DNA from: an uncultured Flavobacteriaceae bacterium | GTDB taxonomy: Bacteria > Bacteroidota > Bacteroidia > Flavobacteriales > Flavobacteriaceae | Direction: 5' to 3' | Assembly: GCA_947500385.1 (NCBI GenBank) | Contig: CANMSA010000002.1 | Span: 405,821-469,820 of the forward strand | Length of the DNA: 64,000 bases | Part shown: positions 18,474-27,298 of the stretch, piece by piece | Position numbering within the stretch: position 1 is the first letter of the stretch | How the letters are laid out: the number at the start of each line of letters is the position of its first letter | Notes under the pieces: model-generated | The model's input: the letters and a program-made list of their open reading frames with translations, nothing else | Told to the model about the DNA's origin: nothing | The model's database searches: none | Translations under genes and position numbers: made by a program

Positions 18474-20963
18474 CTAAGATCCACACATAAGGCAATCATC
18501 ATCTGCTTGCCCTTCCTTGGCCCGTGCGATCATTGCTTTCATTTCTTCTGGCGACATGGGTTGAATATCCAATTCTGCCTGTGGGGTTACAGGGGTGGTC
18601 TGTACTTGCATGGCCGATGCTTCCGCTGCAGACGGAGGGGTTGCGGCCGCTACTTCGGCTTCTGCCGCAACGCTTGTGGGCATCTCCTTTTTCTTGGTAT
18701 TATCGAGCGTAAACTTGATCGCGTCTACGGCCGCTTTCGTTCGCAGATAATACATTCCCGTTTTTAGGCCGCTTTTCCAAGCGTAGAAATGCATAGAGGT
18801 AAGTTTTGCAAAGTTGGCATTTTCCATGAACAGGTTCAACGATTGACTTTGATCGATGAAATATCCTCTATGGCGAGACATATCAATAATGTCTTTCATA
18901 CTTAGTTCCCAAACCGTTTTGTACAAATCCCGAATATCTCGTGGGATGGTTTCGATATGCTGAATAGAACCGTTGGCGCGCATCAGTTCTTGCTTCATGT
19001 TTTCATTCCAAAGACCTAAAGAAACCAAATCTTCTAACAAGTGTTTGTTTACTACTATAAATTCTCCTGAAAGTACCCTTCTTGTGTAAATGTTGGAAGT
19101 GTATGGTTCAAAGCACTCATTGTTTCCAAGTATCTGTGAGGTGGAAGCGGTGGGCATCGGTGCTACTAATAATGAGTTGCGAACCCCGTTCTTTTTAACA
19201 TCTTTACGAAGTTTCCCCCAGTCCCAACGTCCTGATAATTCCTCGTCTTTAATATTCCAAAGGTTGTGCTGAAATTCCCCTTTTGATATGGGCGATCCTT
19301 CATATGAAGAATAGGGGCCTTCCTCCTTGGCGGCTTCCATAGAAGCGGTAACGGCGGCAAAGTAAAGTGTTTCGAATATTTCCTGATTTAATTTTTTTGC
19401 CTCATCACTGGTAAATGGCAAGCGTAGCATGATAAAAGCATCGGCCAAACCTTGAACACCAAGCCCAATAGGTCTGTGTCGCATATTGGAGTTTTCGGCC
19501 TCTATCACGGGATAATAGTTTCGATCAATAACCCTGTTCAAGTTCTTTGTGACCCTTTTGGTTACTTTAAAAAGTTCTTTATGATCGAACGCACCATTTT
19601 TAATGAACATTGGCAGGGCGATCGAAGCTAGGTTACAGACCGCAATTTCATCTGGAGAGGTATACTCCATGATTTCGGTACAAAGATTGGATGAGCGTAT
19701 GGTCCCTAAATTCTTTTGATTGCTCTTACGATTTGCCGCATCTTTATAAAGCATGTATGGGGTGCCGGTCTCGATCTGTGATTCCAATATTTTTTCCCAG
19801 AGCTCTCTTGCCTTTACGGTTTTACGTCCTTTTCCCTCGGCTTCATACCCTAAATACAGCTTTTCGAATTCCTCGCTATGATGTGTGAACAGTCCGGGGC
19901 ATTCGTTGGGGCACATAAGGGTCCAATCTTCATTTGCTTCCACCCGTTTCATAAAGAGATCGGAAATCCACATGGCATAAAAAAGATCCCGTGCACGCAT
20001 TTCTTCTTTTCCATGATTTTTCTTCAAATCTAGAAACTCATAGATATCGGCATGCCATGGTTCCATATAAATCGCGAAGCTCCCTTTTCGTTTACCACCT
20101 CCTTGATCTACATAACGTGCGGTATCATTAAATACTTGCAGCATGGGTACGATTCCGTTCGAGGTACCATTGGTGCCGGCAATATAGGAACCGGTGGCGC
20201 GAATATTGTGGATAGATAGCCCAATACCTCCGGCAGATTGGGAAATCTTGGCCGTATTTTTTAGGGTGTCATAAATGCCATCGATACTGTCGTCTTTCAT
20301 AGCCAATAGGAAGCATGAGGACATTTGCGGTTTTGGCGTTCCGGAATTGAACAAGGTCGGAGTGGCATGGGTAAAATACTTCTTCGACATTAATTCATAG
20401 GTCTCAATGGCCGAATCCAGGTCATCTAAATGAATTCCAACCGACACACGCATCAACATATGCTGTGGACGTTCGGCAATGTTTCCGTTTAATTTTAAAA
20501 GATACGATCGTTCCAAGGTTTTAAAACCGAAATAGTCGTAGCCAAAATCACGGTTATAAATGATGGTAGAATCCAGACGTTCCGCATTTTTAGAAATGAC
20601 TTTATAGACTTCGTCCGATAGTAACGGCGCTTTTTTTCCGTTTCGGGGATTTACATATTCGTATAAATCCTTCATGGTTTCCGAGAATGACTTCTTGGTA
20701 TTTTTGTGCAGATTCGATACCGAGATCCGCGCGGCGAGTTTTGCGTAGTCAGGATGGGTAGTAGTCATGGTCGCCGCAATCTCGGCTGCCAAATTATCAA
20801 GTTCAGAGGTAGTTACCCCGTCATAAAGTCCTTCAATGACGCGCATCGCGACCTTTAATGGATCTACAAGCCCGTTAAGGCCGTAACATAATTTTCTTAC
20901 TCGAGCGGTGATCTTGTCGAACATGATCAGCTCTTTTCTTCCATCTCTTTTTACTACATACAT
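18474..20963 (-). CDS. nrdA: Ribonucleoside-diphosphate reductase, class I alpha subunit
   Basis: 829 residues. An N-terminal ATP-cone ([20 protein letters not shown], about 3-90) gives allosteric activity control. The catalytic barrel has the active-site cysteines in [27 protein letters not shown] and EIAVCNLAS, and the radical-transfer Tyr region [17 protein letters not shown]. The C-terminal tail ends DDDCLMCGS, the C-x2-C that re-reduces the active site through thioredoxin or glutaredoxin. The Ala/Pro-rich insert before it is a flexible linker. It makes dNDPs with NrdB. nrdB lies upstream with its own terminator. Confidence 0.98.
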   Translation of the reverse strand: MYVVKRDGRKELIMFDKITARVRKLCYGLNGLVDPLKVAMRVIEGLYDGVTTSELDNLAAEIAATMTTTHPDYAKLAARISVSNLHKNTKKSFSETMKDLYEYVNPRNGKKAPLLSDEVYKVISKNAERLDSTIIYNRDFGYDYFGFKTLERSYLLKLNGNIAERPQHMLMRVSVGIHLDDLDSAIETYELMSKKYFTHATPTLFNSGTPKPQMSSCFLLAMKDDSIDGIYDTLKNTAKISQSAGGIGLSIHNIRATGSYIAGTNGTSNGIVPMLQVFNDTARYVDQGGGKRKGSFAIYMEPWHADIYEFLDLKKNHGKEEMRARDLFYAMWISDLFMKRVEANEDWTLMCPNECPGLFTHHSEEFEKLYLGYEAEGKGRKTVKARELWEKILESQIETGTPYMLYKDAANRKSNQKNLGTIRSSNLCTEIMEYTSPDEIAVCNLASIALPMFIKNGAFDHKELFKVTKRVTKNLNRVIDRNYYPVIEAENSNMRHRPIGLGVQGLADAFIMLRLPFTSDEAKKLNQEIFETLYFAAVTASMEAAKEEGPYSSYEGSPISKGEFQHNLWNIKDEELSGRWDWGKLRKDVKKNGVRNSLLVAPMPTASTSQILGNNECFEPYTSNIYTRRVLSGEFIVVNKHLLEDLVSLGLWNENMKQELMRANGSIQHIETIPRDIRDLYKTVWELSMKDIIDMSRHRGYFIDQSQSLNLFMENANFAKLTSMHFYAWKSGLKTGMYYLRTKAAVDAIKFTLDNTKKKEMPTSVAAEAEVAAATPPSAAEASAMQVQTTPVTPQAELDIQPMSPEEMKAMIARAKEGQADDDCLMCGS

Positions 20964-21099
20964 GTGGCTACTTTTGTTTTAAGTGATACGTTGGTTGGGT
21001 CGAAGCTTGTGAAAACTTCGACAGTTTTGGTTTGTGCTGAAAAAAACCCCGTTTTTCACCTTATTGCGGAAAATGGGGTGTATTAGGTATGCGGCGTTT
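20964..21099 (-). promoter_or_regulatory. nrdB-nrdA intergenic region with leader hairpin
   Basis: 136 bp. Besides the nrdB terminator it has a second inverted repeat, GTCGAAG at 20999-21005 paired with 21016-21022, only 35 bp before the nrdA start codon. It may be part of an nrdA leader or an operator. No NrdR-box-like sequence is evident. Confidence 0.4.
21046..21079 (-). terminator. Terminator between nrdB and nrdA
   Basis: On the minus strand ACCCCATTTT pairs with AAAAACGGGGT and is followed by a run of T. It starts 20 bp after the nrdB stop. It should uncouple nrdB from nrdA at least partly. Confidence 0.8.
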
Positions 21100-22086
21100 C
21101 TAGAAATCTGCGTCGAAACTTATTTTTTGGGCATCTTCGTCTTTCTCTTTGTTCAATACCCCTGCTTTTTGGTATTCAGAGACTCGTTTTTCGAAGAAGT
21201 TTGTTTTTCCTTGAAGGGATATCATATCCATAAAATCAAATGGATTGGTCGCGTTGTAGACTTTGTCACATTCCAATTCGACTAGCAAACGATCGGTAAC
21301 AAACTCTAGGTATTGGGTCATTAATTTCGAATTCATCCCGATCAAACTCACCGGAAGGGATTCTGTAATAAACTCTCGCTCAATGTCTAAGGCATTGGTC
21401 AAAATTTGAGTGATGCGTTCTTTGGGAACCTTGTTCATCAAATGTTTGTTATGAAGGTGTACCGCATAGTCACAGTGCATTCCTTCATCCCTCGAAATCA
21501 ATTCATTAGAGAACGTAAGCCCTGGCATAAGCCCTCTTTTTTTCAACCAGAAAATCGAGCAAAAAGCACCGGAAAAGAAAATACCCTCTACTGCGGCGAA
21601 AGCGATCAACCGCTCCGCAAAACTAGGAGATTCGATCCAGTTTAAAGCCCAATCGGCCTTCTTCTTGATCGCCGGGAAGTTTTCAAGTGCTTTGAAAAGA
21701 ATGTTTTTTTCCTTTTCGTCCTTTACATAGGTATCTATCAATAGGGAGTAGGTTTCCGAATGAATGTTTTCCATCATAATCTGAAAACCATAGAAGAACT
21801 TCGCTTCGGCGTATTGAACCTCGCTCACAAAATTTTCCGCTAAATTTTCATTTACAATGCCATCGGAAGCTGCAAAAAATGCCAGAATATGTTTGACAAA
21901 GAAGCGCTCGTCATCATTCAACTTATTATTCCAATCGTTCAAGTCCTCATGAAGATCTATTTCTTCAGCGGTCCAGAAACATGCTTCACATTTTTTATAC
22001 CACTCCCATAAATCATGATGTTTAATTGGGAAGATAACAAAACGGTCGTCATTTGCTTCCAAAATAGGCTCAATGGCTGTGGACAT
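21100..22086 (-). CDS. nrdB: Ribonucleoside-diphosphate reductase, class I beta subunit
   Basis: 328 residues from the ATG at 22086; the longer frame to 22149 adds an unlike N-terminus. It has the ferritin-like diiron site: [15 protein letters not shown] with the first acidic ligand, [16 protein letters not shown] with the ExxH pair and the radical Tyr four residues on, then EGIFFSGAF and [15 protein letters not shown] with the second ExxH-like pair. The C-terminal tail (ISFDADF) binds NrdA. It supplies the tyrosyl radical for dNTP synthesis. Confidence 0.97.
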   Translation of the reverse strand: MSTAIEPILEANDDRFVIFPIKHHDLWEWYKKCEACFWTAEEIDLHEDLNDWNNKLNDDERFFVKHILAFFAASDGIVNENLAENFVSEVQYAEAKFFYGFQIMMENIHSETYSLLIDTYVKDEKEKNILFKALENFPAIKKKADWALNWIESPSFAERLIAFAAVEGIFFSGAFCSIFWLKKRGLMPGLTFSNELISRDEGMHCDYAVHLHNKHLMNKVPKERITQILTNALDIEREFITESLPVSLIGMNSKLMTQYLEFVTDRLLVELECDKVYNATNPFDFMDMISLQGKTNFFEKRVSEYQKAGVLNKEKDEDAQKISFDADF

Positions 22087-22310
22087 AATCGTTGAATTTA
22101 AAAATATTAGTTGTGATGAGGAGAATCGTACCCCGCATTGGGATGACAAAGATTCAAAAAAACCGACGATATTTTTAGAGTGTTTGGCTTTTTAAGTAAC
22201 AAAGTTTTTAACATAGAATGTTGAAATCTAGGCTCGCAGGTGATGTACGTTGCCTTTATGAGAGAATGGCACTTTACATAAAATTTACATTGAACTTGAA
22301 CAAAAAAAAT

Positions 22311-22348
22311 AAACCAAAAAGTATGTTTCTAATTATACTTTTTGGTTT
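22311..22348 (-). terminator. AT-rich perfect hairpin, terminator of lipoprotein gene
   Basis: A perfect 14-bp stem (AAACCAAAAAGTAT, 22311-22324, with 22335-22348) and a 10-base loop. On the minus strand it is followed by A and eight T. It lies 136 bp downstream of the lipoprotein gene at 22484. The ORF at 22218-22454 running across it is not credible. Confidence 0.75.
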
Positions 22349-22483
22349 AAAACTTGATAGCAAAGATTTTTCCTACAGCGATTATGCGCGGGATATAAAA
22401 GGTAGTCTAAAAGTTCACTTTTTTGGTCAGTTCATACGACGGTTTTGCTTTTGAAAGGTGTTTTGTCTTGAATAAGGGGTCGT

Positions 22484-23104
22484 TTATTCGGCAAGTTCGG
22501 AGAGTTGTTTCAAATTCAATTGCTCCACCATTGACCATGTCTCGGCCGGTTCCATTTGAATGCCATTGACCATGACACCAAAACGATTGTCATACACAAA
22601 TTGCAAGGCGGTCTCGAATCGTTTTTTATGATAGGTTTGCATTGCCTTGGTGCCGTTCACAGTGACCGTTTTTTGATGTTTGTTCTCATTTTCCTCTTCC
22701 ATCTCCATTTTACTGGCCATGCCGAGCCCTGTCATCATAATACTCCCTGTAGGTCCCGCACCATCCATAACCACTACCTTTAAACGAGGCCCCTGCTTTT
22801 GTGATTCGTAGGTGCCTTCCACCGAGGCCACATTGGCATAGCCTGTACTACCCACCTTGAATCCGCTCCGTTCAAGATCCCCGATGGTTTTGGGCAGCCA
22901 TGTTTTCAGTTCCTCATTGGTTAAGGAAACCTTGTTTTTGAGGAGCTCGATGCTATTTTCCGCTTTACGGGCTTCCTTTACAAGGGTTGTGGTATTCGAG
23001 ACCGTTTCCTTTACCTCTTTGAGCTTGTCGGCCGCTTCTCCCAAACAAGAACTTATGGTGACCATTAATAGGAATGCGATGGCAAAATAGAATGCTTTTT
23101 TCAT
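22484..23104 (-). CDS. Lipoprotein of unknown function
   Basis: 206 residues. Signal peptide MKKAFYFAIAFLLMVTISSC gives a lipoprotein. A short coiled-coil-like helix follows (AADKLKEVKETVSNTTTLVKEARKAEN written here as residues 23-50 region), then a mixed alpha/beta domain with LKTWLPKTIGDLERSGFKVG and VNGIQMEPAETWSMVEQL. No known family is recognised. It is 36 bp downstream of another small lipoprotein gene and probably co-transcribed. Confidence 0.75.
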   Translation of the reverse strand: MKKAFYFAIAFLLMVTISSCLGEAADKLKEVKETVSNTTTLVKEARKAENSIELLKNKVSLTNEELKTWLPKTIGDLERSGFKVGSTGYANVASVEGTYESQKQGPRLKVVVMDGAGPTGSIMMTGLGMASKMEMEEENENKHQKTVTVNGTKAMQTYHKKRFETALQFVYDNRFGVMVNGIQMEPAETWSMVEQLNLKQLSELAE

Positions 23105-23140
23105 CTGTTACTATTTTTAAGGTTTAGTTTCTTTCTGTTT

Positions 23141-23491
23141 TTATAGGTCCGTGCAATCCGTTTCGTTGATGTCTATTTTTGCTTCGGCAAGCGCCTTGTT
23201 ATAAGCCTGTTGATTGGTGGCACTTACACAGGCCTGTACATTCTCGAGTGCATCGATGTAGGCCGTCCCGGTTTTTTTGAACGCTTCGCAATTTTCTGCG
23301 CTGGGCGCACTTGCGTAATTTGAAATGGCCGTACTCCAGGCCGTTAATTCGGCTTGTACCTGCTCGGTCCAGGCACCACTTCCGCAGACGTCCAAAACGT
23401 CTAAAGGATTGTCTTTATCGCAGCCTACGGTCAATACCAGTAGGCTTATTCCTAGTGCTGTTTTTAAAAAGATATTCTGTATTGTTTTCAT
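23141..23491 (-). CDS. Small Cys-containing lipoprotein, unknown function
   Basis: 116 residues with lipoprotein signal MKTIQNIFLKTALGISLLVL and lipobox TVGC. The mature part is mostly helical, with four further Cys (CGSGAWTE, SAENCEAF, VQACVSAT, ETDCTDL), so two disulfides are possible. No family recognised. It lies between the beta-helix lipoprotein gene (48 bp upstream) and the lipoprotein at 22484; all are on the minus strand and probably one unit. Confidence 0.75.
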   Translation of the reverse strand: MKTIQNIFLKTALGISLLVLTVGCDKDNPLDVLDVCGSGAWTEQVQAELTAWSTAISNYASAPSAENCEAFKKTGTAYIDALENVQACVSATNQQAYNKALAEAKIDINETDCTDL

Positions 23492-23539
23492 TGGGTTTTT
23501 ATTTAAAATGAAATTTGTGTGAGGGGAGGGGTTTGCGAA

Positions 23540-25645
23540 CTAGTCGCAAACATCCCCTTCTTGGTTGTTTTCATAACTGTTGTTGCTCTCGGTAACGGTT
23601 GCTCCGGAACCTATGTTAAGACCGCACCCTCCACTATTTGAAATGGTCGAATCGGTGATGGTCAATTGGCCTTCCTTTACGAACAGGCTGCTTGCCTCAT
23701 TACAACAGTATACATAGTTGCCGCCTCCATTATCGATTTCCGCAAAACGGATGACGTTGTCCATACTATTGGTTTCGGTGTGGATTCCGCGCCAGAAGCC
23801 AACAGTATTTTGGGCACCTCTTAAAATGATCTTATTCGAAGCGTCCCCAATTGCATTGAAGATTCCGTTGTCGTACACTCCTAGGCCGGAAGCCTCTTCA
23901 AAGACTATTTCAACCCCGGCCGTTACATTGATACGTGCGGTGATATCGATAACGGTATTGTTTGCAATCTGAAAGGGAACATCGTTGGGAAGCACGGTCA
24001 TGTCTTCATCTACATCACTGTTATACACTAATAAATAGTCTTTGTCATTACCGGTATAGGAAGATTTTATGCCGTCTAGTTCGCCCATTATAGATGCAGG
24101 AATGTACATGGGGGCCTGCTGGTGGGTGGTGATCGTATTGCCGTTGTAGGCATTGAACTCAAAATCGGGTCTTGTTACAATTCCGTACGATTTTCCATTG
24201 CTAAAAGTAGAGTTGGTAACACTTGCAGTGCCGCTTTTTAGAAACAGCGATCCTATTTCATTGCAGCAGTAAACATAATTGCTTCCCGCTTCGGAAACTT
24301 CAAGGTAGTTCAGCGTGTTTTCGGCACTGTTTGTTTCGATGTGAATACCGCGCCAAAAGCCCGGAATGGTACTAAAACCTTTCATAGTCACCGGTTCGGA
24401 AGCGGTTCCTTGCACGTCAAATGTCCCTTGGTCGTACACGCCGATTCCCCCATTTTCCTGAAAAACTATTTCTACACCTGCCTCCAAGCTAAAAGAGTTG
24501 GTGACATCCAACACCTCGCCTTCGACCAAGTAAGGAACATTTAGTTTGCTCCAAGTGGTGGGTTGCGCGATAGTGTTAGAAGTGATATATGCGTAGTCTT
24601 TGTCATTCCCGGTATAATCCGATGTGCTGCCATCGAGTCCGTCCGCAATCGACCCATTGATATATAAGGGATACTCTTCGTGGGTCTCTATGCGTAAGTT
24701 GCCATAGGTTTCGAACTCGGTATCTCCAATAGCCATAATGCCATGCCCGCCTCCGTTGGCGATTTGAACATTTTGTAGGCCAACTTTTGCTCCTTTTAAA
24801 AACAAGCTTGCCACCCCGTTACAGCAATACACATAATTGCTGCCAGCATCTTGGATACGCACATTTTCAAGTACATTGTCCAAAGATCTTGTTTCGATAT
24901 GTATGCCGCGCCAGTACCCATCTACCATGTTTTTACCTTCAAATACGATGGGTGCATTGGCTGTTCCCTTTGCGTTTAACGAGCCACCATCATAAATACC
25001 GAGGCCGGCATTTTCTCCGAACTGAATAACGGTACCTGGCTCAATGGTCAAGGGCGCTGTAATGTCTACCACACAATCTATAAAGTAATCGACCGCTGCG
25101 GTACCGTTCGAAAGGGTCCGGGCCTCACCAATGTTACAGGCAAGTGTTTCGGTCGTGGCGGGCCCTTGGCTATCGATAGGGGTATATTGGCCTTCACGCA
25201 CCCATTTTTGCGCGTTTCCAGCGCCGGAAGACCCAACCGAAATGCGCAGCGTGTCATCTGATTTTAGTAACATGGTCGCTTGGTAGTAAGCACCATCACT
25301 GCCCAGTTCTTCATGGGTGAAGTTTTCCGTATCTACCGCCTTGATATCTTTCCATTTGAGATCCCCCTCGGCAAAGCCAGACCCCGCCTTGTCGATAATG
25401 ATACCGGAGGTACCTGACATGTCGATGATAATACCATCTGCAACTGGGTTGGTGCTCGCTATTCGAATCCATTCCCCGTTAAGGTTGTCCAAGGTAGCTT
25501 CTGTTTCTACCCCTTCTTCAATAATGTCTATGGTCTCAACGACCGATTCTGGTGAACAGGCATTGAAGAGCGCGGAGATAACCCCAAAAAAGCAGATGAG
25601 TATCGCTTTTGCAATGTGTTTTTTGAATATGTTTCTTTTTTCCAT
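23540..25645 (-). CDS. Lipoprotein with three right-handed beta-helix modules
   Basis: 701 residues. Signal peptide and lipobox end at Cys30 (ISALFNAC). Residues about 45-160 form a small beta domain. Three long repeats of about 186 residues follow, each with GxGxYDxGxFxAxG, then GxWRGIHIET, then NYVYCCN. The vicinal Cys pairs are at 274-275, 460-461 and 647-648. After each comes a SLFxK segment, and the first two modules also share an SDYTGNDKDY-like link. The pattern is that of parallel beta-helix (pectate-lyase-like) folds, but no catalytic set is seen, so it may be adhesive or sensory. Preceded by the shared promoter element at 25666-25705. Confidence 0.85.
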   Translation of the reverse strand: MEKRNIFKKHIAKAILICFFGVISALFNACSPESVVETIDIIEEGVETEATLDNLNGEWIRIASTNPVADGIIIDMSGTSGIIIDKAGSGFAEGDLKWKDIKAVDTENFTHEELGSDGAYYQATMLLKSDDTLRISVGSSGAGNAQKWVREGQYTPIDSQGPATTETLACNIGEARTLSNGTAAVDYFIDCVVDITAPLTIEPGTVIQFGENAGLGIYDGGSLNAKGTANAPIVFEGKNMVDGYWRGIHIETRSLDNVLENVRIQDAGSNYVYCCNGVASLFLKGAKVGLQNVQIANGGGHGIMAIGDTEFETYGNLRIETHEEYPLYINGSIADGLDGSTSDYTGNDKDYAYITSNTIAQPTTWSKLNVPYLVEGEVLDVTNSFSLEAGVEIVFQENGGIGVYDQGTFDVQGTASEPVTMKGFSTIPGFWRGIHIETNSAENTLNYLEVSEAGSNYVYCCNEIGSLFLKSGTASVTNSTFSNGKSYGIVTRPDFEFNAYNGNTITTHQQAPMYIPASIMGELDGIKSSYTGNDKDYLLVYNSDVDEDMTVLPNDVPFQIANNTVIDITARINVTAGVEIVFEEASGLGVYDNGIFNAIGDASNKIILRGAQNTVGFWRGIHTETNSMDNVIRFAEIDNGGGNYVYCCNEASSLFVKEGQLTITDSTISNSGGCGLNIGSGATVTESNNSYENNQEGDVCD

Positions 25646-26022
25646 GATTGTTTTTGTTTAATAAGATTACACCCATTGGTACCGAAGGTTTCAAAAGGTA
25701 AACATGCCCTATAATTTTTTATTCATTTTCGGACGTTTCCGGCTCCGAGGGAAACCGCTATCGAACAAGGAAGCTATTTCTTCAAAAATTCGATAGACCG
25801 CTCCCTTCGATCAGGCACCGCTGAGTACACTCCAAAATATTTCCGTAGATAAAGTGCCCCAAAAAAAGTAGAGATGGCATCTTTGTAGTGGAGTTCGTTT
25901 TCATTTGTATGTATTTTTTTAAGGTTATGTGATGGTTTGCGCCTAGGATTTCAAAAGGTCGGCTCGCTCCCTAAAAAAATTTTATATTTAATGATGTTAA
26001 CCTCCGACAGAAACCAGCACTA
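25646..26022. other. Divergent regulatory region of beta-helix and ECF sigma genes
   Basis: 377 bp without a gene. It contains the bipartite element at 25666-25705 for the minus strand. The 11-mer TTTCAAAAGGT occurs twice in the same orientation (25689-25699, overlapping that element, and 25948-25958, before the sigma gene). A TATATTTA -7-like sequence lies at 25983-25990, 32 bp before the sigma start codon. Confidence 0.5.
25666..25705 (-). promoter_or_regulatory. Bipartite promoter-like element, copy 1 (beta-helix gene)
   Basis: On the minus strand: ATGTTTACCTTTT (25705-25693), 15 bases, then AATGGGTGTAAT (25677-25666), 20 bp before the start codon at 25645. The same two blocks with the same 15-base spacing occur before the genes at 30848 and 47660. 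It does not match the usual TTTG/TAnnTTTG promoter. Confidence 0.6.
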
Positions 26023-26580
26023 ATGAAAGACGAGCAACTACTTGCCCAGTTAAAAAAGCGGGACAGAAATGCTCTTAAGAGCGTATACACGCAGTATAAG
26101 GTTGAGTTTTTCAAATTCGCCACTCGGTATACAAAAGACGATTCACTGCTCGAAGATGTATTTCAAGATGCGATTATCGTGCTCTATGAAAATGCCCTGG
26201 CGGGGAAGCTCGACCAATTGAAGAGTAGCTTAAAAACCTATCTTTTTGGAACGGGGAAATTTATGCTCTTTAAGCATTTTCGAGATACTAAAAAACAAGT
26301 ATACACGGATGAAGAGTATAGCTTTGATGAATATGAACAGGCTGTAATAGAGGACGTTACTGCAGATGAGGGCCCTAGTGATTATCAAAAATTGCTAGTG
26401 GCCAATTTTAAAAAGCTGGGCGATAAGTGTAGGGAAGTACTTGAGATGTTCTATTTGCAAAATCTCAAGTTGGCCGAAATCATGGACCGTCAAGGATATG
26501 AAAACAAGAATGTGGTAAAAAGTCAAAAATCGAGATGTCTTAAGTCATTAAGGGGTCTAATACAACGACAAAATGGATAA
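26023..26580 (+). CDS. ECF-type RNA polymerase sigma factor
   Basis: 185 residues. Sigma region 2 (about 20-90) has FFKFATRYTKDDSLLEDVFQDAIIVLYEN, the core-binding and -10-recognition part. Sigma region 4 (about 125-180) has LGDKCREVLEMFYLQNLKLAEIMDRQGYENKNVVKSQK, a helix-turn-helix for the -35 element. An acidic stretch joins the two. The stop codon overlaps the start of the TPR gene by 8 bp, the usual arrangement for a sigma factor and its inhibitor. Its target promoters may include the bipartite elements listed here. Confidence 0.93.
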   Translation: MKDEQLLAQLKKRDRNALKSVYTQYKVEFFKFATRYTKDDSLLEDVFQDAIIVLYENALAGKLDQLKSSLKTYLFGTGKFMLFKHFRDTKKQVYTDEEYSFDEYEQAVIEDVTADEGPSDYQKLLVANFKKLGDKCREVLEMFYLQNLKLAEIMDRQGYENKNVVKSQKSRCLKSLRGLIQRQNG

Positions 26581-27298
26581 AGAATCATTGATCAATGCAT
26601 ACTTCGAAGGCACGCTCGACGAAAACGGACTAGCCGAAGTAGCGCGTTTAAGGGCGACAGATGCTGCATTTGATGAAGAGATGACGTTTCAGACGGAGTT
26701 GCAAGGGGCCTTAAAGAAACAGGAGCGTCAAGACGTCAAGGAATTATTCAACGCTATTAAAACCGAGGAACCTTCCAAGCCGGTAAAAGTATTTAAGCTA
26801 CGACCGTGGCTGGCCGCCGCTTCCGTAGCTTTGGTCCTAGGTTTGGGTTCTTGGCTTTTCTTTAATTCGGGAACTATGGATCCTAACCAACTTTATGAGG
26901 CCAACTTTGAGCCTTATGACAATGTGGTACATCCCATAGAACGCGGAAACCAGATCGAAGACCTAAGAGACCGGGCTTTTACGGCATATGAAAATAAAGA
27001 ATATCCGTTGGCACTTGAACTTTTTAACCAACTAAATAGGGAGCAAAGTGATCCTTATATCGAATTTTATAGTGCCATTATTCATATGGAATTGGGAGAC
27101 CATAACCAAGCCGTTGTTTCCTTGGAGTCCTATATGGCCCAAGATGGAGTCCTGAGCGACCGGGTCGACTGGTACTTGGCCCTTAGTTATTTGAAGTTGG
27201 GGGCATTGGAGAAAAGTAGGGAACGGTTACAAAAGGTGATTGCGAAAAAGAGCTTTAAAGCCGAGGAGGCCACAAAAATCTTGGATGCCTTAGAATAA
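26573..27298 (+). CDS. Membrane TPR protein, probable anti-sigma factor
   Basis: 241 residues. A cytoplasmic N-terminal part of about 75 residues begins MDKESLINAYFEGTLDENG, like the short sigma-binding domains of Bacteroidota anti-sigma factors. One membrane helix covers about 79-97 (WLAAASVALVLGLGSWLFF). A periplasmic TPR domain of about 130 residues follows (FTAYENKEYPLALELFNQL, YLALSYLKLGALEKSRERL). It is translationally coupled to the sigma gene. Its TPR part could bind the exported TPR-CHAT protein encoded convergently. Anti-sigma activity is inferred from topology and coupling. Confidence 0.78.
   Translation: MDKESLINAYFEGTLDENGLAEVARLRATDAAFDEEMTFQTELQGALKKQERQDVKELFNAIKTEEPSKPVKVFKLRPWLAAASVALVLGLGSWLFFNSGTMDPNQLYEANFEPYDNVVHPIERGNQIEDLRDRAFTAYENKEYPLALELFNQLNREQSDPYIEFYSAIIHMELGDHNQAVVSLESYMAQDGVLSDRVDWYLALSYLKLGALEKSRERLQKVIAKKSFKAEEATKILDALE

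Noticed and set aside
22218..22454. 78-codon ORF on the + strand
   Set aside because: It runs through the perfect AT-rich terminator hairpin and has no protein-like character.
25689..25958. TTTCAAAAGGT direct repeat as the sigma-specific promoter of both divergent genes
   Set aside because: The copies have the same orientation although the genes are divergent, so one motif cannot serve both as a promoter; the bipartite element explains the first copy better.
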